This document shows positions 15,721 through 23,966 of a DNA stretch of 24,291 nucleotides, in pieces (positions within the stretch are counted from its first letter, which is position 1; each line of letters opens with the position of its first letter). Source of the DNA: an uncultured Collinsella sp. (GTDB lineage: Bacteria > Actinomycetota > Coriobacteriia > Coriobacteriales > Coriobacteriaceae); assembly GCA_900764955.1 (NCBI GenBank), contig CAAFPY010000058.1, positions 1 to 24,291 on the forward strand. Direction: 5' to 3'. The position numbers were made by a program, and so were the translations under genes. The notes beneath the pieces were generated by a model. The model had not been told where the DNA came from. It ran no database searches and was given only the letters and a program-made list of their open reading frames with translations.

Positions 15721-16740
15721 TTACAAAACGATGCCGTCCATGGAGTTGGCGACATTCTCGACCAGCCCGGCGCGCACGGCTTCGGCCGCCGCAAGCGTAC
15801 CGTTTTTAACAGCTTCGACCGAGGTGGCGCCATGGCCGATCAGAACCACGCCGCGCAGGCCCAAAAGAATCGCGCCGCCCTTGGCGTCGCCAGAGAGCTT
15901 GGCCTTTATCTCACGCATCTGCTTTTTAATGAGCAGCGCGGCTATCTTGGTGCCAAGCGAAGACATAAAGACGCCCTTGAGCTCCTGCAACAAAAACTTG
16001 GCAGCGCCCTCGGTGGCCTTGAGCGCAATGTTGCCCGACATGCCGTCGGCCACGACGACATCGAAGTGGCCCGAGGTAAGGTCGGTACCCTCGCAGTTGC
16101 CCACAAAGCCGGGAACGGCAGCCTTCATGGCCGGGAAGCAGGACTTGGTAAAGTTGGAGCCCTTCTCGTCCTCGGTGCCGTTAGCAAGCAGGCCCACGCG
16201 GGGATGCTCGATACCCAAAACGACGCGGGCATAGGCGGCGCCCATCTGGGCAAAGCGCACCATATCGTCCACCTCGACATCGGGGTTGGCGCCCATATCG
16301 CACAGCACCGTCAGGCCGCCGGCGCGATTGGGCAGTGCATTGGTCAGACAGGGGCGCACCGGCTGCTTCTTGCCTTCGGCCTGATACCTAAACGGCGTCA
16401 CATAGGCGGTAGCGGCAGCGGTCATGGCACCGGTCGAACCGGCAGAGAAGAACGCGTCAGCATTGCCCTTCTTGATAGCGCGGCACGACAGCACGATCGA
16501 AGACTTGCGTTTGGTCATCACGGCGCGAATGGGATCGTCATCCATGGCGATAACGTCGGGTGCCTCAAGGGCCTCAACACGTGCGTGGGAAGCAGCAAAG
16601 GGATTGACGATTTCGGCGGGGCCAGCTGCCAAGACCTCGATATCGGGATCGACGGCAAGTGCAGCCTCGATACCATCGAGAACAACCTGAGGTTTCTCGT
16701 CTCCACCCACAACGTCTACACAAACGCGAACGTTACTCAT
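15721..16740 (-). CDS. plsX: Phosphate acyltransferase PlsX
   Basis: Peripheral membrane enzyme that turns acyl-ACP into acyl-phosphate for PlsY, the first committed step of phospholipid synthesis in most bacteria. 339 residues starting MSNVRVCVDVVGGDEKPQVV (DAMGGD in most relatives), with FFSAGSTGAMTAAA, DMGANPDVEVDD, VADGMSGNIALKATEG and IGHGATSVEAVKN. The ATG at 16738-16740 is chosen because GGAG lies 8 bases ahead; the ATG two codons upstream would have almost no spacing. Downstream of rpmF, as in many bacteria, but a terminator-like hairpin lies about 20 bases before the start. Confidence 0.96.
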   Translation of the reverse strand: MSNVRVCVDVVGGDEKPQVVLDGIEAALAVDPDIEVLAAGPAEIVNPFAASHARVEALEAPDVIAMDDDPIRAVMTKRKSSIVLSCRAIKKGNADAFFSAGSTGAMTAAATAYVTPFRYQAEGKKQPVRPCLTNALPNRAGGLTVLCDMGANPDVEVDDMVRFAQMGAAYARVVLGIEHPRVGLLANGTEDEKGSNFTKSCFPAMKAAVPGFVGNCEGTDLTSGHFDVVVADGMSGNIALKATEGAAKFLLQELKGVFMSSLGTKIAALLIKKQMREIKAKLSGDAKGGAILLGLRGVVLIGHGATSVEAVKNGTLAAAEAVRAGLVENVANSMDGIVL

Positions 16741-16756
16741 ATACATGCTCCTTATA

Positions 16757-16787
16757 CAAAAATGGCCGACTCATTGAGCCGGCCATT
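16757..16787 (-). terminator. Terminator or attenuator between rpmF and plsX
   Basis: AATGGCCG (16761-16768) pairs with CGGCCATT (16780-16787), extended inward by CTC/GAG across one mismatch, with a 3-base loop. On the minus strand the stem is followed by TTTTTG. This is a convincing intrinsic terminator that must be partly read through, or plsX must have another promoter. Confidence 0.75.
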
Positions 16788-16827
16788 GTGGTTCCATTTG
16801 GAACGGCATCGCATCCAGAGTATACCG

Positions 16828-17007
16828 TTACTCGGTAACGATAACCTCACGGTCCTTGTAGAAACCGCAGCTGGGGCACACGTGGTGCGGAAGCTTGACA
16901 GCGCCGCAACGGGGGCACGTGGACTGAGCCGCAGCCGAGATCTTCATGTTGGCGGAACGACGGGTGTGAGTGCGGATACGACCCTGCTTTTGTTTAGGTA
17001 CGGGCAT
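16828..17007 (-). CDS. rpmF: 50S ribosomal protein L32
   Basis: A 59-residue zinc-binding ribosomal protein, too short for many gene finders. It begins MPVPKQKQGRIRTHTRRSAN and carries CPRCG and CPSCG, the two Cys pairs that hold zinc, then ends DREVIVTE. ATG at 17005-17007 with AAGGAAGG 5 bases upstream. It follows DUF177 by 64 bases, the classic yceD-rpmF pair, and precedes plsX, as in the rpmF-plsX clusters of many phyla. Confidence 0.97.
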   Translation of the reverse strand: MPVPKQKQGRIRTHTRRSANMKISAAAQSTCPRCGAVKLPHHVCPSCGFYKDREVIVTE

Positions 17008-17071
17008 AGTGACCTTCCTTATGAACTATCCAGTGTGGCGATTACGCGCAAGTAGTGATACTACCACAGTT

Positions 17072-17626
17072 TTACTCATCGAGCTTGAGATTCTTCAATG
17101 CTGCAAATGGATTTTCCGTGGCAGCGGCCCATTCTGCCTCTGCCTGGGCGGCGCAATCGCATTGCTCGACGTTGAGATTGCAACCGCAAGTGGGGCACAG
17201 GCCGCGGCAATCGGGCTTGCACAGAACGACAAACGGCGTGTCCATGACGACCGCGTCGTTGATGGGCTCACCCAGATCGACGATGCGGTCCTCACCCAGG
17301 AGCTCGTAGCCGTCCTCGTAGGCCTCGGGATCCTCGGGCTCCTCGAAGAGGTAGAACTCCTCGATCTCGCCGGCGATATCAAACGAGGCAGACTCCAGGC
17401 AACGGTCGCACTCGCCGGTGGCGTGCGCGCGGACCATGCCCGTGAGCAAGACACCGGTACCGGCATTGGTAAAGACAACGTCGTAGTCGATGCCGTCCTG
17501 TAGCTGGTACTCCTTCTCGCCCACCGTGTAGGTGGCAACATCGACCTTGCCGGTCAGCGGATACGAATCTCCAGGAAACTCGAGCTGCTCGGAAAGATCG
17601 ACGGTAACGCTCGGGAACTCAGCCAT
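17072..17626 (-). CDS. DUF177 (YceD-like) protein
   Basis: 184-residue acidic cytoplasmic protein of the DUF177/YceD family, linked to 23S rRNA accumulation in plants and E. coli and almost always encoded next to rpmF. It shows GECDRCLESASFDI (Cys73, Cys76), an acidic middle, and CKPDCRGLCPTCGCNLN (Cys136, 140, 144, 147) followed by CDC, a probable zinc site. The start MAEFPSVTVDLSEQL at 17624-17626 overlaps the stop of the preceding gene by one base (TAATG), indicating coupling; the 17-codon upstream extension is rejected. Confidence 0.93.
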   Translation of the reverse strand: MAEFPSVTVDLSEQLEFPGDSYPLTGKVDVATYTVGEKEYQLQDGIDYDVVFTNAGTGVLLTGMVRAHATGECDRCLESASFDIAGEIEEFYLFEEPEDPEAYEDGYELLGEDRIVDLGEPINDAVVMDTPFVVLCKPDCRGLCPTCGCNLNVEQCDCAAQAEAEWAAATENPFAALKNLKLDE

Positions 17627-18123
17627 TACCACTGACCATTCTGTTGAGCGGCACCCTCGTTGAGCTGCTGACGGCAACGGGTAACGGTGCCAGTCAGGCT
17701 CTTGAGGTTCTCCTCCAGATGCGTAAAGACCTGCTCTGCATAGTCCTCGGCAGCATAACGCGTCTCGCGCTCGTACTGCTGGGCACGATCGCGGATGTCG
17801 TCGGCCTGCTGCTGGGCTAAGCGGACGATCTCCTGCTCACCGGCAATGGTGAGGGCCTGCTGCTGAGCGTCGGCGATGATGGAATCGGCCTGGGCGGCGG
17901 CGGAAGCCATAAGCTCCTCGCGCTCCTTAAGGATACGGCGGGGCTTCTGCCCCTCCTCGGGGTAGCTCATGCGGGTCTCGTCGAGGATGTTGAAGAACAC
18001 GTCGGCGTCGATGACCTTGAACTGAGCGTTCTTGCCGAAAGGCGGCTTGGCTTCCTCGATCAGCCCTTCGAGCTCATCGACCAAGCTGACGATCCTATCG
18101 CCAGGAAAATTCTCGCCCGGCAT
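17626..18123 (-). CDS. SepIVA/DivIVA-like coiled-coil protein
   Basis: 165-residue protein: a short N-terminal domain (RIVSLVDELEGLIEEAKPPF, then VIDADVFFNILDETRMSYPE), followed by a long Ala/Gln/Glu-rich coiled coil (about 60-145). The pattern, with DELxxxIEEA, a DV.xxID-like segment, an acidic Pro-Glu turn and an AD-rich coil, resembles mycobacterial SepIVA, a DivIVA-like septal/elongation protein. The gene position also fits: SepIVA and DUF177 genes are neighbours in Actinobacteria. Automatic pipelines may mislabel it as ATP synthase subunit B because of the coil. Start ATG at 18121-18123 with AAAGGAG upstream. Its stop overlaps the DUF177 start. The role in cell growth is inference from family and context. 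Confidence 0.8.
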   Translation of the reverse strand: MPGENFPGDRIVSLVDELEGLIEEAKPPFGKNAQFKVIDADVFFNILDETRMSYPEEGQKPRRILKEREELMASAAAQADSIIADAQQQALTIAGEQEIVRLAQQQADDIRDRAQQYERETRYAAEDYAEQVFTHLEENLKSLTGTVTRCRQQLNEGAAQQNGQW

Positions 18124-18191
18124 CCGGTCTCCTTTCATAGGTAACATATCATCGTGCTAGTTTACCACATGCCACCAGGCAATAAAAAACG

Positions 18192-18689
18192 TCACGAAAA
18201 GCGATGTCTGAGCGCTTCGACCACGTTGGGCGGGACAAACGTCGATACATCGCTGCCGAGTGAGGCGATCTGGCGAACGACCGAGCTCGAGATATAGCCG
18301 TACTGCGGCGCACTCATGACAAAGATGGACTCCAGCTCGTTATCCAAGCGATAGTTGAGATCTGCCTGCTGCAGCTCGTACTCAAAGTCGGTCATGGCGC
18401 GCAGGCCCTTGACCACGGCCCCCGCCCCCTGCTCGCGAGCGAAGTCGACCAAGAGGCCGGTAAAGGGCAGGACCTCGACGCCGTCGATATCACCGAGCGC
18501 CTCGCGGGCCAGCGCCACGCGCTCATCGAGCATAAACGTGGTACCCACACCGTTTTTACCCTGCGACTCGGCAACAGCGACGATCACGCTGGGAAAGATG
18601 CGGCGGGCGCGGCGGATGACGTCGATATGGCCAAACGTGATGGGATCGAAGGTGCCCGGGACGATCACGCGGTTGATGGTGTCATTCAT
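18192..18689 (-). CDS. coaD: Phosphopantetheine adenylyltransferase
   Basis: Adds AMP from ATP to 4'-phosphopantetheine, the penultimate step of coenzyme A synthesis. 165 residues with the nucleotidyltransferase motif PGTFDPITFGH (11-21; TxGH has Phe where Asn is usual), KGLRAMTDFEYELQ at about 94-107, and YISSSVVRQI (ISSTxVR-like) near 132-141. The ATG at 18687-18689 follows AGGAGG and overlaps the rsmD 3' end by 8 bases. Paired rsmD-coaD is a common arrangement. Confidence 0.97.
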   Translation of the reverse strand: MNDTINRVIVPGTFDPITFGHIDVIRRARRIFPSVIVAVAESQGKNGVGTTFMLDERVALAREALGDIDGVEVLPFTGLLVDFAREQGAGAVVKGLRAMTDFEYELQQADLNYRLDNELESIFVMSAPQYGYISSSVVRQIASLGSDVSTFVPPNVVEALRHRFS

Positions 18690-19338
18690 GGTCGTCCTCC
18701 TGAAACGTCGTGGCATCGTTGTTGTGAGCATCGGTGCCAGCGCAATCTTCCTCACCATCGTCATCGCCGACCCAACGAAGCAGGTCGACCGAGGTAATGC
18801 CGTAGCGCTTCTCGCGCACGATCTCAAAGCCTGCCGGATGCGCGCCCGCATCGGCGGCGGCATGCTCAAACAGGGCATAAGCGCCAGGTGCAAGCAGACC
18901 CTGCTGAGCCAGCTTCTGCAGCAGCTCCTCGACCGGCTCGGCACCAAAAGCATAGGGCGGGTCGAGCAGGACCAGATCAAAGGGGCCGCCCGGCACACGA
19001 CCGCGCGAGGCACTCGCCAGCATGTCGCCCGCTATCACGCGCCAACGCGCACGGTCACGGCAGAGCGACTCGATATTCTTGGTAATGAGCCGCGCGGCAT
19101 TCCGATCGATCTCGAACGTCGTGAGCGAGCGGGCACCACGTGAGAGCATCTCTAACCCTAAGGCACCGGAGCCGCCAAAGGCGTCCAGCACGCGGACCTC
19201 GTCCAGATCGAAGTCGAATGCCGACATGACCATAGATGCGCATGCCTCGCGCACGCGATCGGTCGTGGGGCGGGTGACATCGCGACCACGGGGCTCCTCG
19301 ATCTTACGACCGCGCCATTCGCCGCCGATGATTCTCAT
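18682..19338 (-). CDS. rsmD: 16S rRNA guanine-N2 methyltransferase RsmD
   Basis: SAM-dependent methyltransferase that modifies G966 of 16S rRNA in the 30S head. 218 residues: N-terminal MRIIGGEWRGRKIEEPRGRD typical of the family, motif I VLDAFGGSGALGLE (50-63) and the catalytic DPPY (126-129). An acidic extension of about 28 residues (from GDDDGEED on) has no family counterpart that I recall. Its ATG overlaps the recG stop as ATGA. Confidence 0.95.
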   Translation of the reverse strand: MRIIGGEWRGRKIEEPRGRDVTRPTTDRVREACASMVMSAFDFDLDEVRVLDAFGGSGALGLEMLSRGARSLTTFEIDRNAARLITKNIESLCRDRARWRVIAGDMLASASRGRVPGGPFDLVLLDPPYAFGAEPVEELLQKLAQQGLLAPGAYALFEHAAADAGAHPAGFEIVREKRYGITSVDLLRWVGDDDGEEDCAGTDAHNNDATTFQEDDHE

Positions 19339-21512
19339 CCTCCGCTGACCTCCTTAAAAATGTGTCGATATCGCATGGCGACCGCATCGCGCAGGGGGCG
19401 CGTCGCCACGGAGTCAAGGTTGCAAGCATACCGCAAGAGCTCAACCGCGTCCAAATGGGCCCACTCGATCAGCTCCTCGTCGGCATCCAGGTCGACAAAG
19501 CGCAGGGTCACTCCGCCATGCTGGCGGTACCCCAGGATTTCGCCCTCGTGGCGCAGACGCAGGTCCATCTGGGCGAGCGTAAAGCCATCCGAGGTTTTTT
19601 CGAGCGATTGCAGGCGATCTTGTGCTGCCGAAGCGCCGCCGTTGCCCTTGGAGTGCGTCATGACCAGGCACGTGCCCGACACGCTGCCACGGCCCACGCG
19701 ACCGCGCAGCTGGTGCAGCGCCGCCAAACCAAAGCGCTCGCCGTTCTCGATGACCATGACGGTGGCGTTAGGCACGTCGACGCCCACCTCGACCACCGTA
19801 GTCGAGACGAGCACGTCAATCTCGCCACGCTTAAAGGCATCGATAACCTGGTCCTTCTCCCCCGCTGGCATGCGGCCGTGAAGGCGCTCGATGGCAAGAC
19901 CCGGCAACGCCAGACGCAGGCGATCGAGCTCGGTCGCCGTATCGTGCAGCGGCACGGGGACCGTCACGCGGCCCTCGTCGTCGCGGACGATACCGGGCAC
20001 GTCCTCCAGATCATCGGCCGAGTCACTCGGCTCCACGAGCGGGCAAATCACGTAGGCCTGCTGACCCTTTTCATGCGCCTCGCGGATGGCGCCATAGGCA
20101 AGGTCGCGACTCGACTCGGTAAGCACGCGTGTCGTCACGCCAGCGCCAGGGACGGGCCGATGGCGGATGATACTCGTGTCCAGATCGCCGTAGACCGAAA
20201 GCGCCAGCGTACGCGGGATGGGCGTTGCCGTCATAACGAGCAGATCGGCACCGGGGCCCTTCGCGCGCAAGGCATTGCGTTGGCCGACGCCAAACCGGTG
20301 CTGCTCATCGATGACTACGAGCGACAGATACTTAAACGCCACGTTATCCGAAAGGACCGCATGGGTTCCAAAGAGGACGTCGAGCTCTCCGGATTCCAGC
20401 TGTGCATGGATGCGCTCGCGCTCTGCGGCCGGCGTGGCACCCGTCAGAAGCGCCCAAGACATGCCGGCCTGCGAGAGCAGAGGGCCGGTCTTATCGGCAT
20501 ATTGACGCGCCAGCACGCCCGTGGGCGCCATAACGCAGGCCTGTGTGCCGCTATCGGCAGCCACAGCCAGCGCGCAGGCGGCAACGGCGGTCTTACCGGT
20601 ACCGACATCGCCCAGCAGCAGGCGGTTCATCACGCGCCCGCCATCGCACATATCGCGCAGGATATCCTGGAACGCGGCCTCCTGCTCGTCGCTCAGCGAA
20701 AACGGCAGGGCCTGCTTGAGCGCGGCAAGACGATCGCCCGCGGTGTGGGCATAGGGCGCCACATCGACCAGGCCGCCGTCGTTGCGCAGGCGCAGCGCCA
20801 GCTGCAGGTAGAGGCACTCCTCGTAGGCAAGACGCCGGCGTGCGATGTCGCGCTCAGCCATGCTCGAGGGAAAGTGGATCGATCGAAGCGCACGAGCATT
20901 GCTCATCAGGCGACGCTTAACGCGTAAGCGTGCCGGAATGGGATCAAAGGGATTGCCGACGACCTCGAGCGCGCCGCTTACGATGCGGCGCATCCACGCC
21001 TGGCTCACGCCATCACTGACGTAATGGACCGGCAGGATAGTGCCTGCGGCGCGCCCTTCCTCGAGCTTTTCAAAGTGCGGCGAGGCCATCTGCTTAAAAC
21101 CGTAGGCAAACTCAACCTTGCCCATCACGGCCAGGCGGTCGCCCTGCTTAAGCTGCTGGGCAATCCAGGGCTGGCGGAAAAAGGCGACCTGTAGCACGCC
21201 CGTCTCGTCAACGAGTGAGACCTCGGTCACCTGCATGCGCGGACGCGGCTGCTTTTGGACGATGCGGTCGACCGTGGCGATGATAGTGCACACGGTACCG
21301 ATGGGCGCCATCTCGATGGACCACGAACGAGTAAAGTCGAGGTAACGATGAGGGATATGGAGAAGGAGGTCCCCCACCGTCCGAATTCCCAGACGGCGAA
21401 GGGCCTCCTCACGTTTACCTGAAACATATTTGAGTCGCGCGATATCTTCGTCGAGCGCATTGCTCTGGGCAAAGCGCTCCGAGACGCGCGGCACGGAGCA
21501 CAGCTCGGACAT
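19335..21512 (-). CDS. recG: ATP-dependent DNA helicase RecG
   Basis: Branched-DNA translocase that remodels stalled forks and Holliday junctions. 725 residues: N-terminal region and OB-fold wedge (about 65-165, with the double Phe in VAFFRQPWIAQQL), Walker A GDVGTGKT (301-308), DEQHRFGVGQR (402-412), ATPIPRTLALSVYGDLD (motif III region), TTVVEVGVDVPNA and QLRGRVGRG. ATG at 21510-21512 lies 9 bases after the fakA-like stop. Gene order fakA-recG matches Firmicutes, and recG-rsmD-coaD matches Actinobacteria. Confidence 0.97.
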   Translation of the reverse strand: MSELCSVPRVSERFAQSNALDEDIARLKYVSGKREEALRRLGIRTVGDLLLHIPHRYLDFTRSWSIEMAPIGTVCTIIATVDRIVQKQPRPRMQVTEVSLVDETGVLQVAFFRQPWIAQQLKQGDRLAVMGKVEFAYGFKQMASPHFEKLEEGRAAGTILPVHYVSDGVSQAWMRRIVSGALEVVGNPFDPIPARLRVKRRLMSNARALRSIHFPSSMAERDIARRRLAYEECLYLQLALRLRNDGGLVDVAPYAHTAGDRLAALKQALPFSLSDEQEAAFQDILRDMCDGGRVMNRLLLGDVGTGKTAVAACALAVAADSGTQACVMAPTGVLARQYADKTGPLLSQAGMSWALLTGATPAAERERIHAQLESGELDVLFGTHAVLSDNVAFKYLSLVVIDEQHRFGVGQRNALRAKGPGADLLVMTATPIPRTLALSVYGDLDTSIIRHRPVPGAGVTTRVLTESSRDLAYGAIREAHEKGQQAYVICPLVEPSDSADDLEDVPGIVRDDEGRVTVPVPLHDTATELDRLRLALPGLAIERLHGRMPAGEKDQVIDAFKRGEIDVLVSTTVVEVGVDVPNATVMVIENGERFGLAALHQLRGRVGRGSVSGTCLVMTHSKGNGGASAAQDRLQSLEKTSDGFTLAQMDLRLRHEGEILGYRQHGGVTLRFVDLDADEELIEWAHLDAVELLRYACNLDSVATRPLRDAVAMRYRHIFKEVSGG

Positions 21513-21521
21513 GGGCAGAGC

Positions 21522-23183
21522 CTACTCGATCGAGAAGATCACGGGATAGAGCGGCTGCTCGCCACGATGGGCGTCGATCTCCAAATCGGGCTGAGCCTCC
21601 TCAATGGCGTCTACGATCTCCTGGAAGGCCTCATCGGACAGTTCCTCGCCGGCCAGAATCGTCAGCGCGTCGCCCTCCTCTTCCTCCTGCATACGGTTGA
21701 TGCAATCGAGCGTGACCTGCTTCACGTCGGAGCCGACCACGTCGATGGAGCCGGCGATGATGCCCATGACGTCACCGGAGTGAATCGGCGAGCCGTCGGA
21801 GGCACTGGAATCGCGCACGGCACGGGTGACCTCGCCATCGCGAACCTCACTGATGGCGTCGACCATAGCGGCGACGGCATCCTCGAGCTCGGAATCGGGC
21901 AGGACCGCGAACAGCGCGGAGAAGGCCTGCGGAACGGTCTTGGTGGGAACGACGGCGACCTTCTTGTCGGTGCAGGCAGAGGCAGCGGCCTCGGCGGCCA
22001 TGCGGATGTTGCCGTTGTTGGGCAGAATGATGACCGAGGTCGCGTTGACCTGGTCGACGGCGCCCAGCAGGTCTGCAGTCGAGGGATTCATGGTCTGGCC
22101 ACCGGACACGATCACGTCAACGCCGAGGGACTTGAGGATGTCTGCCTCGCCGGAACCGGCGGCAACGGCGACAAAGCCCAGGGCCTTCGCGGGCTCGGCG
22201 GCCTTCTCCTGATCCTCGTGGATCTTGGCGGTACGGTCGTGGGCCTCCATCTCCATGTTGTGGATAAAGACCTCGTAGATCTGACCAAGCTGAAGCATGT
22301 GCTCGAGCACCAGGTTGGGGGTGTTGGAGTGCACGTGGATCTTGTAATCGGGGTAGGCGCCCACGAGTAGCTCACAGTCGCCCATGGAACCCAGGAACTT
22401 AAGGCACTCATCCTCGTCAAACGGGGCGTCGGCCTTAAAGAGGAACTCGTTGCAGTAGCGGAACTCCGAGCCCTCCCAGTCGTCGTTGGCCTCGATCTCA
22501 ACACGACCAAGGGCCGCGTCGCGGGCAGAGCCGGCGGAATCAAACGTGGCGGAGAAATCCTCAACAACGGTGCTGCGGCCAAGAGCGGCGGCAACAAAGT
22601 TCTCCAGGAAAATAGCAAAGCCAAAGGCGCCGGAGTCGACCACGCCGTTCTCCTTCAGAACGGGCAGCAGGTCGGGCGTGCGGGCGACGGACTGGTAGGC
22701 CTCGACGACGATGGCGTCGAGCGCGTCCTCGGCCGAGAACTTCTTCTTTTCGCACTCGTCGGCCTTGGTCGAAACATCGCGCAGCACCGTGAGGATCGTA
22801 CCCTCAATGGGCTTACGGACGGCCTGGAAGGCAACCTTAACGGCACGACGGAAGGCGAAGGCGATGTTGGCGGACGTAATGGGCTCATCGGCGGAGACAA
22901 GGCCCTCGGCCACGCCGCGCAGGATCTGCGAGGTGATGACGCCGGAGTTGCCGCGGGCGCCCATCAGGGAGCCGTGAGTGATGGCGCCGGCGATGGCCTC
23001 CATGTCGGCATCGGCGGGAAGGGCGGAAAGCTCCTTGGTCACCGAGGCGAGCGTGAGCGACATGTTGGTACCGGTGTCGCCGTCGGGTACGGGGAAGACA
23101 TTGAGCTTGTTGATCTCCTCGGCCTTGTCGGAAACAGCAGCCGCAGCGATCGGAAAACAGGTGCGAATGGTCTTTGCAATCAT
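21522..23183 (-). CDS. FakA-like fatty-acid kinase / DhaL-domain protein (YloV)
   Basis: 553-residue protein of the FakA/YloV family. In FakAB systems the DhaL-type domain binds ATP and phosphorylates fatty acids held by FakB, feeding acyl-phosphate to PlsY/PlsX. The N-terminal domain has the metal-binding NVFPVPDGDTGTNMSLT (28-44) and GSLMGARGNSGVITSQ (ATP site), followed by a middle domain with IHVHSNTPN and a C-terminal EDD-like domain with GGQTMNPST and ILPNNGNIRMAA. Relatives are often called DAK2 domain protein. No FakB gene is in the window, so partners are elsewhere. It follows the Asp23 gene by 27 bases. Confidence 0.92.
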   Translation of the reverse strand: MIAKTIRTCFPIAAAAVSDKAEEINKLNVFPVPDGDTGTNMSLTLASVTKELSALPADADMEAIAGAITHGSLMGARGNSGVITSQILRGVAEGLVSADEPITSANIAFAFRRAVKVAFQAVRKPIEGTILTVLRDVSTKADECEKKKFSAEDALDAIVVEAYQSVARTPDLLPVLKENGVVDSGAFGFAIFLENFVAAALGRSTVVEDFSATFDSAGSARDAALGRVEIEANDDWEGSEFRYCNEFLFKADAPFDEDECLKFLGSMGDCELLVGAYPDYKIHVHSNTPNLVLEHMLQLGQIYEVFIHNMEMEAHDRTAKIHEDQEKAAEPAKALGFVAVAAGSGEADILKSLGVDVIVSGGQTMNPSTADLLGAVDQVNATSVIILPNNGNIRMAAEAAASACTDKKVAVVPTKTVPQAFSALFAVLPDSELEDAVAAMVDAISEVRDGEVTRAVRDSSASDGSPIHSGDVMGIIAGSIDVVGSDVKQVTLDCINRMQEEEEGDALTILAGEELSDEAFQEIVDAIEEAQPDLEIDAHRGEQPLYPVIFSIE

Positions 23184-23210
23184 GGGTATTTGAATCTCCG
23201 TTTTCGGATG

Positions 23211-23567
23211 CTAGTTCAGACGGCTCTTGAGCGCGTCGATGTGAATGCCGATCTTAAGGCTGGCGGGATCGATCTGGGCGATCTCCTGCAGGGTGAAGGC
23301 AACGGAGCTCGAAAGATTGTGGCAGACGGACTTCATGTTGACGCCGTTCTCGAGCACGACGTGAAGATCGACCGTAAGGCCGTTCTCGTCGGCGGAGACA
23401 AGCACGCCCTTGCGGAGGCGCTGACCGGCAAGCAGGCGCACGCTCTCGGCGCCTTGGAGCTGCTCAGCCATACCGACGACGCCATAGCACGTCATCGCAG
23501 CATAACCGGCAATATCGGCAATAACGTCGTTCGAGACGCTCAGGCTGCCGTTAATGGTCTCAGACAC
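23211..23567 (-). CDS. Asp23/Gls24 family protein (YloU-like)
   Basis: 118-residue envelope-stress-type protein of the Asp23 family, cytoplasmic and often membrane-tethered through partners such as AmaP. Typical features are GSLSVSNDVIADIAGYAAMT, GVVGMAEQ, ADENGLTVDLHVVLENGVN and a C-terminal GIHIDALK. I chose the GTG at 23565-23567 (VSETINGSL) because AAGGAG sits 6 bases upstream; an ATG 11 codons further up lacks a ribosome site. It is the first gene of the 15-kb train; the yloU-yloV order is the same as in Bacillus. Confidence 0.9.
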   Translation of the reverse strand: MSETINGSLSVSNDVIADIAGYAAMTCYGVVGMAEQLQGAESVRLLAGQRLRKGVLVSADENGLTVDLHVVLENGVNMKSVCHNLSSSVAFTLQEIAQIDPASLKIGIHIDALKSRLN

Positions 23568-23623
23568 AAGAATCTCCTTATCTGGTGCTCGCGGCACCAT
23601 GTCGTGGGAGCAATCATTGCAAT

Positions 23624-23629
23624 ATTCTA
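23624..23629 (-). promoter_or_regulatory. Possible -10 element of the main operon
   Basis: TAGAAT on the minus strand, about 57 bases before the GTG of the Asp23-family gene, lies in the only A/T-rich patch there. No good -35 is visible at 16-18 bp. Low confidence. Confidence 0.3.
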
Positions 23630-23724
23630 CAACGACCGCGCCATGTTGAGGTGGTGGGTCGCGGGATTACATCCTCGACACGAAATGTTGATATGGCAAC
23701 GTTCGAGTCAAGTGGTCGCGGCAT

Positions 23725-23753
23725 GAAAAAACCCGCCGCATAAGCGACGGGTT
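23725..23753 (-). terminator. Terminator of tRNA-Asn
   Basis: On the minus strand AACCCGTCGC and GCGGCGGGTT pair over ten positions (one T-G) around a TTAT loop, followed by a run of six or more T. It lies 9 bases after the tRNA CCA end. Confidence 0.9.
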
Positions 23754-23761
23754 CTACAACC

Positions 23762-23836
23762 TGGCTCCCCGGGTAGGACTCGAACCTACAACAGCGCGGT
23801 TAACAGCCGCGTGCTCTACCATTGAGCTACCGAGGA
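23762..23836 (-). tRNA. tRNA-Asn (anticodon GTT)
   Basis: The minus strand from 23836 folds as a tRNA: acceptor TCCTCGG pairs with CCGGGGA, D-arm with AGCTCAATGGTAGAGC, anticodon stem CGCGG/CCGCG around loop CTGTTAA (anticodon GTT), T-arm TAGGTTCGAGTCCTA, discriminator G and an encoded CCA (23762-23764). Confidence 0.97.
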
Positions 23837-23866
23837 ATAGTTGCGTGCTCTCAAGCAACGAAGTTT

Positions 23867-23894
23867 ATTATACGGACGAATCAGCTCAGGGCAA
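23867..23894 (-). promoter_or_regulatory. Promoter of tRNA-Asn
   Basis: TTGCCC (minus strand, 23889-23894), 16-bp spacer and a consensus TATAAT (23867-23872), about 30 bases upstream of the mature 5' end. Confidence 0.75.
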
Positions 23895-23932
23895 GAACTT
23901 TTTTAAGAATTTTTCTCCGCCTAGTCATTGGT

Positions 23933-23966
23933 GACGTTCTTAAACGACTAGTCATTCAAGAACGTC
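23933..23966. repeat. Near-perfect 34-bp palindrome
   Basis: Arms gacgttctt (23933-23941) and aagaacgtc (23958-23966) enclose GACTAGTC; the two 17-base halves agree at 15 positions. It overlaps the first of the tandem 27-bp units and looks like a REP-type hairpin. Confidence 0.7.

Noticed and set aside
19362..20927. 521-codon plus-strand open frame opposite recG
   Set aside because: It lies wholly within motif-complete recG on the other strand and shows no recognisable protein.
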